The position numbers and the translations under genes are program-made. Shown here one piece after another: positions 19,399 through 29,894 of a stretch of 59,228 bases of DNA. Under the pieces are notes generated by a model. It did no database searches, had not been told where the DNA came from, and saw only the letters and a list, made by a program, of their open reading frames with translations. Position 1 is the first letter of the stretch. Each line of letters begins with the position of its first letter. The stretch comes from Beroe ovata (lineage: Eukaryota; Ctenophora; Nuda; Beroida; Beroidae): contig CAMPET010000094.1 in NCBI GenBank assembly GCA_946803715.1, forward strand, positions 117,920 to 177,147. Direction: 5' to 3'.

Positions 19399-21500
19399 TT
19401 AGCGTTTCCACTTGTCAGGTCCAGTGAAACTGGTCATTCCTTTTCCTGCTATCCCACATGTCCCAATACCGATCTGTGAAATGTTTGACACGGGTAGTTG
19501 GTTCATCTTGATCTTGGGTAGGGGGTTCGAACGTTGATTGAACTACGAACGTGTTTACCTTGATGAAGATAATTCTACGACTAACCTTGCCGTCGAAGTT
19601 ATCGGGAGAAGCAAAGATACTCTTTCGTCCAGCGGCACTTTTGGCGGCGGTTTTGTTCCCCTTCATAAACGTGAGCCAACTCTTCTTCTCCATTTCCTTA
19701 GCCTGCGCCAGAGTTTATATCAGTACTGGGATTAGTGGATTCTGACAAAAACTCAACAGGATAGGGGACCAGTCATAGTAAAATGATCAAAATACCTGTT
19801 CCATATCATTTTGTCTCTGCTTTTTGCTCATCTTCTTTTTCTTTTTCTTCTCCTTATCGTGTACAGCTCTCTTTATTCTGTGAGCACAGAGTTTTAACGG
19901 AATCTTATCCGATAGCAGGTTGGAACACCATCAACAATGGCAAATACTCGAATATTACTCGAATCGTAAGAAAAGCCCCGCCCCCAGTCCCCTTACTTAC
20001 TCAACTGGCGTTGGAGCAGATGTAACTTCTCCCCAACGTCTCTTTTTCTGTTTCCTGACATCTGACAACTGAAAATGGAGCATTGTGGTGGTAACACTGT
20101 TGTGGAGAGAAGGAGTTTTTGGAATTATCCATGACTTTCCAGATTCGCTATCGACTCACCAATACGTTGGCTATCACTGAAGTATCGGTGAACTTAATCT
20201 GCAAATACCCGTCTCCTTTACACAATACTTCAGCGTCATTGAACCTGCATTAAAACTAATCATAAAAATTGTTTGTAACAATCTCATACAATCTCATAGA
20301 AAATCAGGGCAGACACTACTCAGTACTCGCCGAAAGGTGAATTACGCACTGGTTAGTATCAGAATTGAGAGCTTGACACTTCTCGCCTGGTGACCACTCC
20401 ACTGTCAACATCTTCAACTCTTGCAATTGTTGCTGGGGGGAATATAAGTATACCTTCGAAGTAAGTTCTCGAAGTGAAGAGGTCGTTATGATGTCAAAAA
20501 CCCCACTTACGCGATAAAGTCGCTCTTTCTCATCGATTATGTCAACTTTTGGGGCATCAGATCGTCGGACTATTCCACCGATGTCACCAACTATATGCTG
20601 AAATAAGCGGTTGTTAGATATGTCAGGGTCTTGTAAAACACACAACCTATTGTAGAAAGCTGTAGTGAAATACACCATCACTCGGTGAATCTCGTATTTT
20701 TACCTTTTTCTCTGGCACCGCTGGAGTTTTGACCACCGGAGTGGATTTTACATTGTCCTCCTCGTCGTACAATGACGTGAAGCCCGCAGTGGTCTGTGAG
20801 AAGTTTATTGAAAGGAATTTGTACAATGTGTATATTGTTTAAAGATAGAACAATAATTAGATGTTGACTGGTTTACTTACTGGTGTGTTTTGAACATTGG
20901 TCTCAGTTTCACCTCCCTCATCTTCTTTGGGTGATTTCGTTGTGTTTCCCGTTTTCTTACTACTCGATAAGCCCATCAGATCCTCAGTCAGTGCTATGAT
21001 ATCCTGGGCAATAACTCATTGTACACAAATCTTACACACGGAGTGTATGTGATGATGTGGCTATTAACCAGTTAACGCGCCAACAAATTTAAACGCGCGT
21101 TTTTTAAATGCTTTTTCAACTTTCTATGGTTTCGTGTGCTTCGCGCGCGCGGCGAAAGTATTGGAATGCGCGCAATTTGTGTGTTGTTGTCACAAAATGT
21201 TGAAATACACACATCCGGTTTTATAGTGTACAATGTACTGTTGGAAACATAATATGATACTCACCAGTAAATCTGCCTTCAGCTTGACCAATTCCTCATT
21301 TCCAGGCTCTCCTACAAGTGCAGCTTCAACCTGTGATAAGAATCAGATTAAAAAAGTTGAAAACCGAATCTATATTTGAAATATTGATGACCTCTTCAAT
21401 GTATTCCATAGAGACGTTCCGAGACCATGAAACGAAAAATCAACTCTCTCACCTGTTCTAGCTGAACTCTGTAAGTCTCTATATCACCCAAAGCATCCAT
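19399..21500 (-). CDS. SMNDC1: SMNDC1 (SPF30) splicing factor with one Tudor domain, complete, 11 exons
   Basis: SMNDC1 is a U2 snRNP-associated factor whose Tudor domain reads symmetric dimethylarginine. Exons in gene order: 21453-21500, 21265-21330, 20881-21003, 20704-20793, 20511-20597, 20350-20432, 20160-20244, 20001-20068, 19796-19877, 19586-19702 and 19399-19473. They give 924 bases, 307 residues, all in phase. Landmarks are an N-terminal coiled segment (YRVQLEQ, EAALVGEPGNEELVKLKADL), the Tudor core around WSPGEKCQALN and GYLQIKFTD (about 150-195), a lysine-rich stretch (KEKKKKKKMSKKQRQ), GRKSIFASPDNF and the conserved end GIGTCGIAGKGM. It is longer than the human protein (238 residues). 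The extra length is the acidic and Thr/Pro-rich linker of exons 3-5 before the Tudor domain. The donor gtgcgt at the Tudor exon was chosen because only it keeps frame. The ATG is 2 bases after a pyrimidine-rich tag acceptor. Confidence 0.93.
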
Positions 21501-22714
21501 AACTATTGGAGGAGAATAGGGTTAACACTAAATCTTTATTGGAAGTAGTGTCAAGTAGTATCAAGAGCAAACCGAAAAAGAAGAGAAATCAAACCGAATT
21601 CAATCGAATATAATAATACGAACATTTGGATCATAAGAAATACTGGGTTAACATTATGACAGCAATATTCTTTAAAATAGACATAACCTAACGACTTGAT
21701 ATATCACTAAACCAGAGCAAAATCAGTGGATTAAGGATTTCACATGTTTGTACTTATAGTGGTGTCAACAATCTGTGACGAATGGCCCCCATTCGTCACA
21801 GATGCCTGCCCTGACGTACAGGCGTCAACGAATTCCAATATTCCTATGTCATAACTATGCAGTGGTGTCAACAAGCTGTGACGAATGGATCCCCAATCGT
21901 TATACATGTCTGACATACTTTCGTCAAAAAAGCCATATGCAGTGGTGTGACGAAAATTGTATAACACGAATTGGTTTCCCATTCATCATAAAGCTCTGTC
22001 AACAAAGCCGATATGCAGCATTCGGAACGGGGGGTTCGTGCCCGGCACACAGACCTCTTTCGATGTGTCTCAGTGAGAGGAACCATTATTTCTACGGGTC
22101 ATGCAAAGCACGCCGTGAATAAACAACCTCTATCCAAAAGTACCACCACATTCCTATCGCTCGGGGAGCAATATATCAAGCGAATATTTTTGTAATAAAT
22201 TGCTAGACACTAAACCATGCAAAGGAAGAAGACCAAACAAACCATTTTAAGGTTGTATATAACCACTAGGTAAATGTTTTGTGATAAAGCTTGCGTGATT
22301 GCACGGAGAGAAAGACTTGAAAACTATTTGAAGAAAAGGTAACCATATCCTTCAAAAAAAGTTCATCAAGTGATAATTAATAAGTGTACATATGATAAAG
22401 CTTGCCAAATTGATACGTAAATCGTAAATTATGCAGTGTGTTAGTACGTTCGTTATAAAGTATTATCTTAAATGTATGTAAAAATAGTTAATAACGTTGT
22501 ATTTCAAATATATTCCATTTCTAGAATATTTTACAGCCAATGCAGTAAATCGACAAGAAAGTGCAAGAACAATATCGCATGGAGTGGAGTTCCGTTCATA
22601 GCCGACACATGATATCAGAGATTATCTCTTTCACTTTATGAAGCTTATGAAGAAGGCAATGCAGCGATGAACACAAAGAACTGGTACGGAACTATCTGTT
22701 CATATCACTTCAAA
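21501..22714. other. Intergenic, no gene; short palindrome and local repeats
   Basis: Between the zinc-finger stop and the SMNDC1 start I see no exon. A perfect 15-bp palindrome with a 3-base spacer lies at 21771-21803 (arm atctgtgacgaatgg). The motif ctgtgacgaatgg recurs once near 21874 within a loose repeat of gcagtggtgtcaacaa. Confidence 0.65.
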
Positions 22715-24943
22715 TCATTGCTCTGATCCGTACTTGTACTGAATCACATTTTCCTCGTGTTCGTGTCTCCCTTCCTCATTTTCTTCCTCACTCGGTCCTC
22801 TTCTTTCCCCAACATCCTCAGGAACCATTTCCACTTCCTCAACATCGGACAACTCCTCAGATTCGTCGAGCCCGTCCGTCTCTGCCCCGGAGTCTAGCTC
22901 CTCCTCATACCCCTCGTCAGTAACGGGCTCGTCCTCAGCATGTTGCTGATGCATCTTGCCGTCAGAACACTGCGGATCTTCAATGTTATTGTTGTTGTTG
23001 TTATTGTTGTTGTTGTTGTCGTTATTGGCGCTGTTCTCAACGAATGAGTTATGCTGCATCTCATGGACTTTCTGGTGACAAGTGAAAGCGCCAGCGTTGG
23101 TAGAGTAGAAATCACACATGTTACAAAAGTATGCTTTTTGTTCCATGTTCTGTGGATCTTGAGGTTGATAATCAGCCTCCATAACATTCCTGGAGTCGTC
23201 GTCATTGCACTTCAAGTGTTTCCGGCCTCGAGTGACACCCGAATGGGAAATGACATGAGTCTTCAGGCTGGAAGCTGACTGCACTCTAGTTGAACAAAGT
23301 GGACACTTGAAAGGCTTGATCTCCTTGTGAGGACCTCGCTTCTTCCGCTCAAGATCTTGCTGCTTCTGGATCTGCTCATCTTGGCACTTCTTGAGGTGAT
23401 CTGCAAATTCATCATGGTCGATGTTGAGATACCCACACTGCTGACAAGTGTGAACATCCGCACTCTCGTTCGACTGAATCTCGTGGAAATCCAGGTGGAG
23501 AGACATCTCAGAGAGAACTGTGGAGGTGAACTTGCAGTGATGGCACTTGTTGGTGCGGTAGTTGCTATGCTCTAGGAGGAGATGCTCCACCAGCTGTTCA
23601 CGAGTGTTGAGAATCCCGTTGCAAAGGCTGCAAACATAGGAACCATCACTGTGGCGGCTTTTCTGGGTAGCAAGAGTGTTATGGATGCGCTTGTGTACCC
23701 CCAAAATCTTCTTGGATTCACAGATGAAATCGCACATGTCACACTTCATAAACTTATTTAGAAGATCGGGGTTACTTTCTATCAGGTGGTGCAGCTCGAG
23801 ATGCTTCAGAAGAATGGTCCTCTTCTGGGTGTTATAAGGACACTTATTGCACTGAAACTCTCGAATACCAGTGTGTACAACTTGGTGTTTCTTCATGTTG
23901 TGGATGCTGGCAAACGTCTTGGAACAGTGTGGACACTTGTAAGTCCGGATGATCTTCTTGCTGTGAACAGTCTTGTGTCTGATGTATTCCTTGTGGATAG
24001 TGGTCGTAAAGTCACAGTCCTGGCAAACCCTCTCCTTGTGGTAATTCTTCACGTGATTCTCAATCCTCTGTTGATTGATCGTTTTGAAAGAGCAACCTTT
24101 CACAGGACAGGGAATGTTCTTATCTTGGTGAGAGTCCAAATGTCGTTGCAGCTGGTGGATGGTTGAGAACCTCTTCCTACAGAACTCACAGACATAAGCG
24201 TCATCAAAATGCTTCCTCTGATGAACCCTCAGTGCGTTTAGCTGTTTGTACGATCTACTACAAACATCGCAAACATACGGTCGTTCATCTGTATGGGCGG
24301 TCCGCATGTGGCGAGCTAGAATATGCTGTTCAACAAACCCTCTCTCACAAAGACTACAAACGAACGGTTTCTCCCCCGTGTGATGCCGCATCTCATGAGC
24401 CCTAGTGTGAGACCTGAATCTTCCTTGATAAGGGCAGTAGGAGCATTTGAACGGTCGCACAATTGTGTTACTGTGGAGCTTTCTGTGCTTGTCGAAATAT
24501 GGCTTTATCCTTGTGGAGTATTTGCAAGTAGAGCAATAATATAGCTTGGTATTTTGGGGCTCATTGTGGATCCTTATGTGCTGTTCTGTACTCTCGCGAT
24601 TGAAGGAGAAGAAGTCGCAGAGTGAACACCTAAAGACCTTCTTCACTGTTCGAATTTTCTTGGAGGTTGGCAAACTGTCCTCATTCCCATCTATATTCTC
24701 ATTGGACCTATTGTCATGACCATCACTCACTTCATCCTCTTTTAAACTCGGCTGCGAGTTGTCTTCTACCACCTCTTCGTAGCCCTCTTCTTCATCCTCT
24801 TCAGATGGATACTCCGACTCATATGGATCGACGAAATCCTCCTTGAAATCTTTCCCTTCCACTTCCTCTTCGACTTCGTCGTCTCCACTATACCCTGGTT
24901 CTAGACCCTCTGGGGCGGCAAGAACTGGTACAACATCTGTCAT
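22715..24943 (-). CDS. C2H2 zinc-finger protein with 16 fingers, single exon
   Basis: The uninterrupted frame encodes 742 residues, probably a nuclear DNA- or RNA-binding regulator. The N-terminus (1-100) is strongly acidic. Sixteen finger units follow, most with the C-x2-C-x12-H-x3-4-H spacing. They start with FRCSLCDFFSFNRESTEQH and include one with the long C-x4-C spacing (CPVKGCSFKT). One unit ends in Cys instead of His (HTCQQCGYLN...HLKKC). Linkers are only partly of the TGEKP type (HTGEKPFVC, HTDERPYVC), and fingers 15 and 16 are separated from the rest. A run of asparagines (about 660-675) and a second Glu/Asp-rich tail follow. I do not recognise a specific orthologue; similarity in style to REST-like or ZFX-like factors is not enough for a name. 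The ATG directly follows a consensus acceptor (ttttctattcttag), the clearest such case in the window. Confidence 0.94.
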   Translation of the reverse strand: MTDVVPVLAAPEGLEPGYSGDDEVEEEVEGKDFKEDFVDPYESEYPSEEDEEEGYEEVVEDNSQPSLKEDEVSDGHDNRSNENIDGNEDSLPTSKKIRTVKKVFRCSLCDFFSFNRESTEQHIRIHNEPQNTKLYYCSTCKYSTRIKPYFDKHRKLHSNTIVRPFKCSYCPYQGRFRSHTRAHEMRHHTGEKPFVCSLCERGFVEQHILARHMRTAHTDERPYVCDVCSRSYKQLNALRVHQRKHFDDAYVCEFCRKRFSTIHQLQRHLDSHQDKNIPCPVKGCSFKTINQQRIENHVKNYHKERVCQDCDFTTTIHKEYIRHKTVHSKKIIRTYKCPHCSKTFASIHNMKKHQVVHTGIREFQCNKCPYNTQKRTILLKHLELHHLIESNPDLLNKFMKCDMCDFICESKKILGVHKRIHNTLATQKSRHSDGSYVCSLCNGILNTREQLVEHLLLEHSNYRTNKCHHCKFTSTVLSEMSLHLDFHEIQSNESADVHTCQQCGYLNIDHDEFADHLKKCQDEQIQKQQDLERKKRGPHKEIKPFKCPLCSTRVQSASSLKTHVISHSGVTRGRKHLKCNDDDSRNVMEADYQPQDPQNMEQKAYFCNMCDFYSTNAGAFTCHQKVHEMQHNSFVENSANNDNNNNNNNNNNNIEDPQCSDGKMHQQHAEDEPVTDEGYEEELDSGAETDGLDESEELSDVEEVEMVPEDVGERRGPSEEENEEGRHEHEENVIQYKYGSEQ

Positions 24944-25300
24944 CTAAGAATAGAAAATGTGTTAGAAGAAAATATGAGTAATTTATACGCAGGCAAATAC
25001 TATGACACTTTTTATGGTCGAATAATGATGATAGGTAAGTTTCAGTTGACTGTGGAGAGTTTCATTGATGACAACCGAAACGAAAATATTTCTATACAAG
25101 GAACAAATAAAAATTTCATGATAATGAACCATCAAACACAATTCATAACTTACACATATACATAACGTATAAAGTGAATATATTTTGCAAGAACTCAGGG
25201 ATTGTTAAAACAAAAACTATCAAGAGCACAATTCTCTGAAGAGTGAAGGTCACTGAATTTGGTCTTCTATTTTGATTTCGAAAACAAAACTGCATTTTTA

Positions 25301-26302
25301 TCAGTCGATCACAGAATTCCAGTACAACTTAAATATCTGAGGAAGCTTACTGATATTTGGCACAACATGGAAAGTCCCATTTTTCCGATCCAGCAACATG
25401 ACCTTCTCCTCCATTACACACTGTTCATCCACCATGATATCAAAGGGAACACCTATTTCCCCACTCTCACCATGCGAGCCAAATTGCCTGCTCAGTACTC
25501 CGTTATCATTTAGATTTTTACATATCCTGTCTGCTGAGCTAACGATATCTTGGTTATTCAGGTCACTGGGGATCACCCCAACGTGGCATGGTGCCAGTCT
25601 TGGGTGAAATGCCGCATAGTTAGGCGGTGTTTCATCTTGAAATTTGTCCAGCACGATAGCCAAGTACCAGCTGGAAAGGAATGAAACTGATTGCAGAACG
25701 AGTGTCTGTGTTGATTCGATTTTGTGGTACATTGTCTCCTGTAGAGGCACTCTGAAGTTCTTACCAGTTTGATAGAGCAAGTGAATAGTGTTATCTGTCA
25801 GCTTTTCAATGAGGAAATTCGATGGACTGAATTTGTGAAGAAACTTGAAAAACAAGCTGTACTTATAGTATGATTCTCTCATCTGATCGAACTCCACATA
25901 CCCGGCATGGGCAACGTGAGGACCGAAAAAACTGACCGAATGAAGAAACTTATCCTCTGTGAAACCTAACCTCGAAATATCAAAGATTTCTCTCTTACCT
26001 GTGCAACAGTTCCTTGGCCCTTGTTCAGAACAAGGCCCACAAACCTTGCTCAGGTAGTCGGAACTAACTGGAGTGTGACTGGAGAAACTTACTGATTTGT
26101 TTGAGTAATACTTGCTGATTCTCTCGAGAGCAAGGTCATTGAGGGTTTCGGGTGGGCTTATGAGGAGAGATTGTCGTCGGTTTCTATCTTGGATCCAGTT
26201 GTTCTCCAGGTTCATAAGAATAACACTTCCATTGTGCGGCAAGTACCTTGAGTTTGGGAGAAATCCAAGCTTGACAAGCTTCTTCGTTAACCTGCTATTC
26301 AT
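25301..26302 (-). CDS. POLG2: Mitochondrial DNA polymerase gamma accessory subunit (POLG2-like), single exon
   Basis: POLG2 raises processivity of the mitochondrial DNA polymerase and derives from class IIa aminoacyl-tRNA synthetases. The frame is open to 26338, but I place the start at the Met at 26300-26302. A near-perfect acceptor (cttgccttctccacag) ends one base before it, as seen at neighbouring genes. This gives 333 residues. The middle contains KFSPSNFLIEKL, matching the SPSNF stretch of POLG2. The last 110 residues resemble the anticodon-binding-like domain: FHPRLAPCHVGVIPSD, ADRICKNLNDNGVLS, GEIGVPFDIMVDEQ and GTFHVVPNISKLPQIFK. The N-terminal half is poorly conserved. A mitochondrial presequence is plausible (MNSRLTKKLVKLGFLPNSR is basic and lacks acids). 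PGGHG ends 264 bases upstream, and the zinc-finger gene starts 357 bases downstream. A divergent glycyl-tRNA synthetase relative is the alternative reading. Confidence 0.75.
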   Translation of the reverse strand: MNSRLTKKLVKLGFLPNSRYLPHNGSVILMNLENNWIQDRNRRQSLLISPPETLNDLALERISKYYSNKSVSFSSHTPVSSDYLSKVCGPCSEQGPRNCCTGKREIFDISRLGFTEDKFLHSVSFFGPHVAHAGYVEFDQMRESYYKYSLFFKFLHKFSPSNFLIEKLTDNTIHLLYQTGKNFRVPLQETMYHKIESTQTLVLQSVSFLSSWYLAIVLDKFQDETPPNYAAFHPRLAPCHVGVIPSDLNNQDIVSSADRICKNLNDNGVLSRQFGSHGESGEIGVPFDIMVDEQCVMEEKVMLLDRKNGTFHVVPNISKLPQIFKLYWNSVID

Positions 26303-26566
26303 GCTGTGGAGAAGGCAAGATGCGTAAACACTGAACATGGAGAAAATGGATAAGTCTCATCTCAGTACAATATGGTCGAAAAATTTGGAGTCGGTATAAC
26401 CGAGAAATGGTATAGGTAACCAATGGACAATGGTACACTAATACAGTATGAAGTATAATTTTCAATTGATAAACTGATCAAAAGGTTAAAAATATAAAAG
26501 CATAAAATGACAACCAAATAAATTAACGTACACAATCAATCAGAAAAAGTCACCATATTTAGCCAT

Positions 26567-28585
26567 TTATTCGCGGCGAATTGCATATTGACCATAAGGC
26601 AGACTTACGTGTTCATATGTAATGAGAGGCCATTTCTGTTTTCCTTTATGGATGTTCCAGATCTTCTGTACATTCTCAGTCCTCTTGCATATCCTGAAGT
26701 CTTTCTCAAAAACCGCAATATCGAATCGTTCGGAACAATAAGAGATTCCTATATAAAAACAGTTTTTACAGTCCGCTATTGGCACTGGTTTGATCAGCAA
26801 TTCATCAACGAGCACTCTCACACCAAGATATCCGTATAGCAAGCTCTGGATGAATCCACCAACGGCTGTCAAGAAATTGGTACATCCAACTGCGTTTGGA
26901 TACTCATTCCAAACTCTAAATGGTTCTCTCAAGTGTTTGAACTGAACCTTGAAGAGTCTGTCAGCTTCAACTATCCTCTCCAATTCCAGCATCCCGATGC
27001 AGTACATGCTGTATGTCATCCCTGGTCCTTTATCAGTACATTTCTCATACTGAATGATATCATTTCTCCGGACATCTTTGTCCATTTTGAACCCTAGTGG
27101 ATACCCAATTAGCACCACGGATGCTTGTTTTATCAGAGTTCCAGGAGTGTAGCCATCATACTCAGGATGATAGCGAAGCTTCTTGTCAAACGGTATCTTG
27201 ATTCCACCTTCGTCTTTGCTTATTGCAAGCCATCTGGGATCGGGCTTCTTTCCTAGCTTGCCAGATGCTTCAATAGCAAACAATACATTCATACGTGCAG
27301 CTGCATTGGTAAAACATGAGTTATCAACTCTATAATGATATTCATCAGGATCCATTACACTATTGATTACGAAGTTCTCTCCATCCCATTCCACTCGTGA
27401 CACCCAGAAATCAGCAGTTTCCTTGACCAAGTCCCACGCTCCATCCGTAGTAAGGATGTCCCATGAACCTGTCACATAGACATACTGTCTGATAGCAAAC
27501 ACAACACATGCAGTGATGTGCTGTTGGTACTTGGCGTATATCTCCCCAGGACACACATCCACACCAGTTCTTCCTGATTCCCATGGAAACATCGCCCCCT
27601 GGTAACCATTAGATCTAGCTTTTGTACGTGCACCAGGCAACATTGCTACCCTGTACAAGATCGACTGTCTCGCTAGTTCGGGAAACAGTAACATCACTCC
27701 TGGTAGCATCCAAAGGTCTTGATCCCAGAACACATGACCCCAATAGTCCTGGTCTTTCCCACCATTTCCCAGACTTCCGGGACTCACACCAAAAAACTGG
27801 AACGGGAAACTCTGCAAGTCTGGGTTATTCAGAGCAAAGTGAGGAAATGCACTCAACAGGTAGAACAGAGATGATGCGATAGTGGCAGATAAAGCATCAT
27901 CACTAACTTTAATATCCACAGTGCTCCAAATGTGCTCCCATGTCTTTTCATGTGTTGAACGCAGAATCCCATCACTGTGATATTTCACAGCCAGTGTGTA
28001 AAACTCTACAGCTTCATCCCGGGAATACCCGAATGCAGTGATGGCAAGGTGTTTCCCAGCACCAATCTTTGTAGGAAGAACATTTCTGACACAGTATACT
28101 TCCAATTTGGGTGCTGACTCACACTCCGGCTCATTGATCTGAGCAGCAAAAACTCGCACATTCTGGAATGCCATGTCAACATCTTCCATACATTCTGTTT
28201 CATGAGAAATAACGCTCAGGTCACAGCTGGGCTGCCCCTCCTTACTTTCCAATAAAACATTTCCCGATGCAACATATATTTCTGTGACGAACACCCTGTT
28301 CAGGACACTATGAGCATAGAAAGTTTGCACAAATTTATCTCCTGTAGCAACGTAAGATGCATATCTTAGATACAATTCATAGGCTGAGTAGGCTGGATCT
28401 CTAACATAAGGGATGAAACAAGGAATTCTTGCCCTATGGCAGGACTTTCTGTATCCATTGTAGAGCCCGTTCATGTAGACTGCATCACTATGAAGTCTGT
28501 GTCCGATGAAGGAATTGGAGAGAATCGGGTTGTTGTTTGGATTATCGGGAAGAGAGAGGGAAGAGAGAATGAAGGCATCGTCCAT
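26567..28585 (-). CDS. PGGHG: Protein-glucosylgalactosylhydroxylysine glucosidase (PGGHG/ATHL1), GH65 family, single exon
   Basis: PGGHG removes glucose from the Glc-Gal-hydroxylysine unit of collagens. The 672-residue frame is uninterrupted and spans the family's usual length (human about 737). The N-terminal beta domain holds SNSFIGHRLHSDAVYMNGLY. The (alpha/alpha)6 barrel follows with HVFWDQDLWMLPG, GAMFPWESGRTGVDVC, GSWDILTTDGAWDLV, MDPDEYHYRVDNS, YTPGTLIKQASVVL and the pair VWNEYP and NFLTAVGGFIQSL. Asp in FWDQD (about 287), Glu in PDEYH (about 413) and Glu in WNEY (about 559) sit at spacings matching the human catalytic or essential acids Asp301, Glu430 and Glu574. No signal peptide is seen, as in the family. 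An AATAAA on the gene strand overlaps the TAA stop (26566-26571). POLG2 begins 264 bases downstream. Confidence 0.95.
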   Translation of the reverse strand: MDDAFILSSLSLPDNPNNNPILSNSFIGHRLHSDAVYMNGLYNGYRKSCHRARIPCFIPYVRDPAYSAYELYLRYASYVATGDKFVQTFYAHSVLNRVFVTEIYVASGNVLLESKEGQPSCDLSVISHETECMEDVDMAFQNVRVFAAQINEPECESAPKLEVYCVRNVLPTKIGAGKHLAITAFGYSRDEAVEFYTLAVKYHSDGILRSTHEKTWEHIWSTVDIKVSDDALSATIASSLFYLLSAFPHFALNNPDLQSFPFQFFGVSPGSLGNGGKDQDYWGHVFWDQDLWMLPGVMLLFPELARQSILYRVAMLPGARTKARSNGYQGAMFPWESGRTGVDVCPGEIYAKYQQHITACVVFAIRQYVYVTGSWDILTTDGAWDLVKETADFWVSRVEWDGENFVINSVMDPDEYHYRVDNSCFTNAAARMNVLFAIEASGKLGKKPDPRWLAISKDEGGIKIPFDKKLRYHPEYDGYTPGTLIKQASVVLIGYPLGFKMDKDVRRNDIIQYEKCTDKGPGMTYSMYCIGMLELERIVEADRLFKVQFKHLREPFRVWNEYPNAVGCTNFLTAVGGFIQSLLYGYLGVRVLVDELLIKPVPIADCKNCFYIGISYCSERFDIAVFEKDFRICKRTENVQKIWNIHKGKQKWPLITYEHVSLPYGQYAIRRE

Positions 28586-28627
28586 TCTTCATCAACCTTA
28601 CCAGGAATCGTAAAAAATGAGCATTTG

Positions 28628-28793
28628 ATCAGAAAAAGGATATAAATTGCTGTAACATTTTTAGTGTATGATTAGTTGGGATTAGTTCCTCATTTTCCTC
28701 ATGTTTTCATATCAGAAAAAGGATATAAATTGCTATAACATTTTTAGTGTATGATTAGTTGGGATTAGCTCCTCATTTTCCTCATGTTTTCAT
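28628..28793. repeat. 83-bp direct tandem duplication upstream of PGGHG
   Basis: Copy 1 at 28628-28710 and copy 2 at 28711-28793 differ at about two positions, so the duplication is recent. Each unit contains ggatataaattgct. It lies 43 bases upstream of the PGGHG start codon, in likely 5' flank. Confidence 0.95.
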
Positions 28794-29894
28794 ATGACGC
28801 ATGAAAATGTCATAAAGTAGTGTTATGTTAGGTACTGGTGAAATTGTCTATTAAAAACCTTTTAGGCAAGTCTCAACAGAGGGAGAAAATCCTTGGGGCA
28901 ATTGTGAACATTTTTGTTTTAAAAGATAGACGATTGGGATCATCAGGGAAGGTGAATAATGATGTTTGAACACAGATCCGGGCGAGAAATTGCAGTTTGT
29001 TATATAAAAAGATTTGAAAAATGTTAGGGACAAATCTGAACAAAACACCCTGATTTGCGAATCTTTACGATTTGAACCACCTAACCTTTTAAAAAAAGGA
29101 GTTGTTGAAATCAATGATATAAGCTCTCAATTCATTTGGTTAGGCAATAGGCACACAGTGTGTAAACAAAATGGCCTAAGTGGTGTGTGCCACACGCCAC
29201 TCAGGTCATTTTATTCAGTAATGCTCCGACCCACCCTATTTTCAGTGTATCACTGTATCAGGGAGAAGACGATTGAAACCTCTGATGTAAAGAATGGAAT
29301 CCTGAAACAATGGAACAGATCGTTTCTAAATGTCTTATCATGAAGTTTAATCGAATTTGAAGGCAAATATTGATGCATATTCTTCTCCATTTTTGCAATC
29401 GCAATACTTTTGCATAATACATCATTTCGAATTCTGTATCTGAAACTGTTGTCTTTTAAAATTGTGCTTTTTACAAGAGAATGTGAAAAATCTATATATT
29501 ATACAATACAAAGTTCATGAAACTATAAAACTAAATAATCAGCAATTGAAATCAAATTATCAAATTAACTTGGCACAGCTCTGAGGAAAAAAAATTAACT
29601 TGTTAATCATCGTGCTTATCATTGTCACAATCTTGTGAAATTCTGACCAAAGATGTTCTCAATAATTAATCAGCAGTTTCGAATCTCACCATAGTTTTCT
29701 TAACATGATCAATGAACTTCAGTTATTTATAGTTGAATGATCATAATGTCTTATCAGTGATATTGGCAGCTTTGATACTGAAATGATAAACTGAACTTAA
29801 CTCAAAACCATCACCAATGCTGATTCAGCATACAGCAGTAACAAGTTAGGTACATGAACAGCAATAGCACAACCATGGGAAAGTTTCAATACAA
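28794..29894. other. Intergenic, AT-rich, no gene seen
   Basis: This lies between the PGGHG start and the ankyrin gene stop. The small frames at 28851-29343 on both strands show no recognisable motif. Confidence 0.55.
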
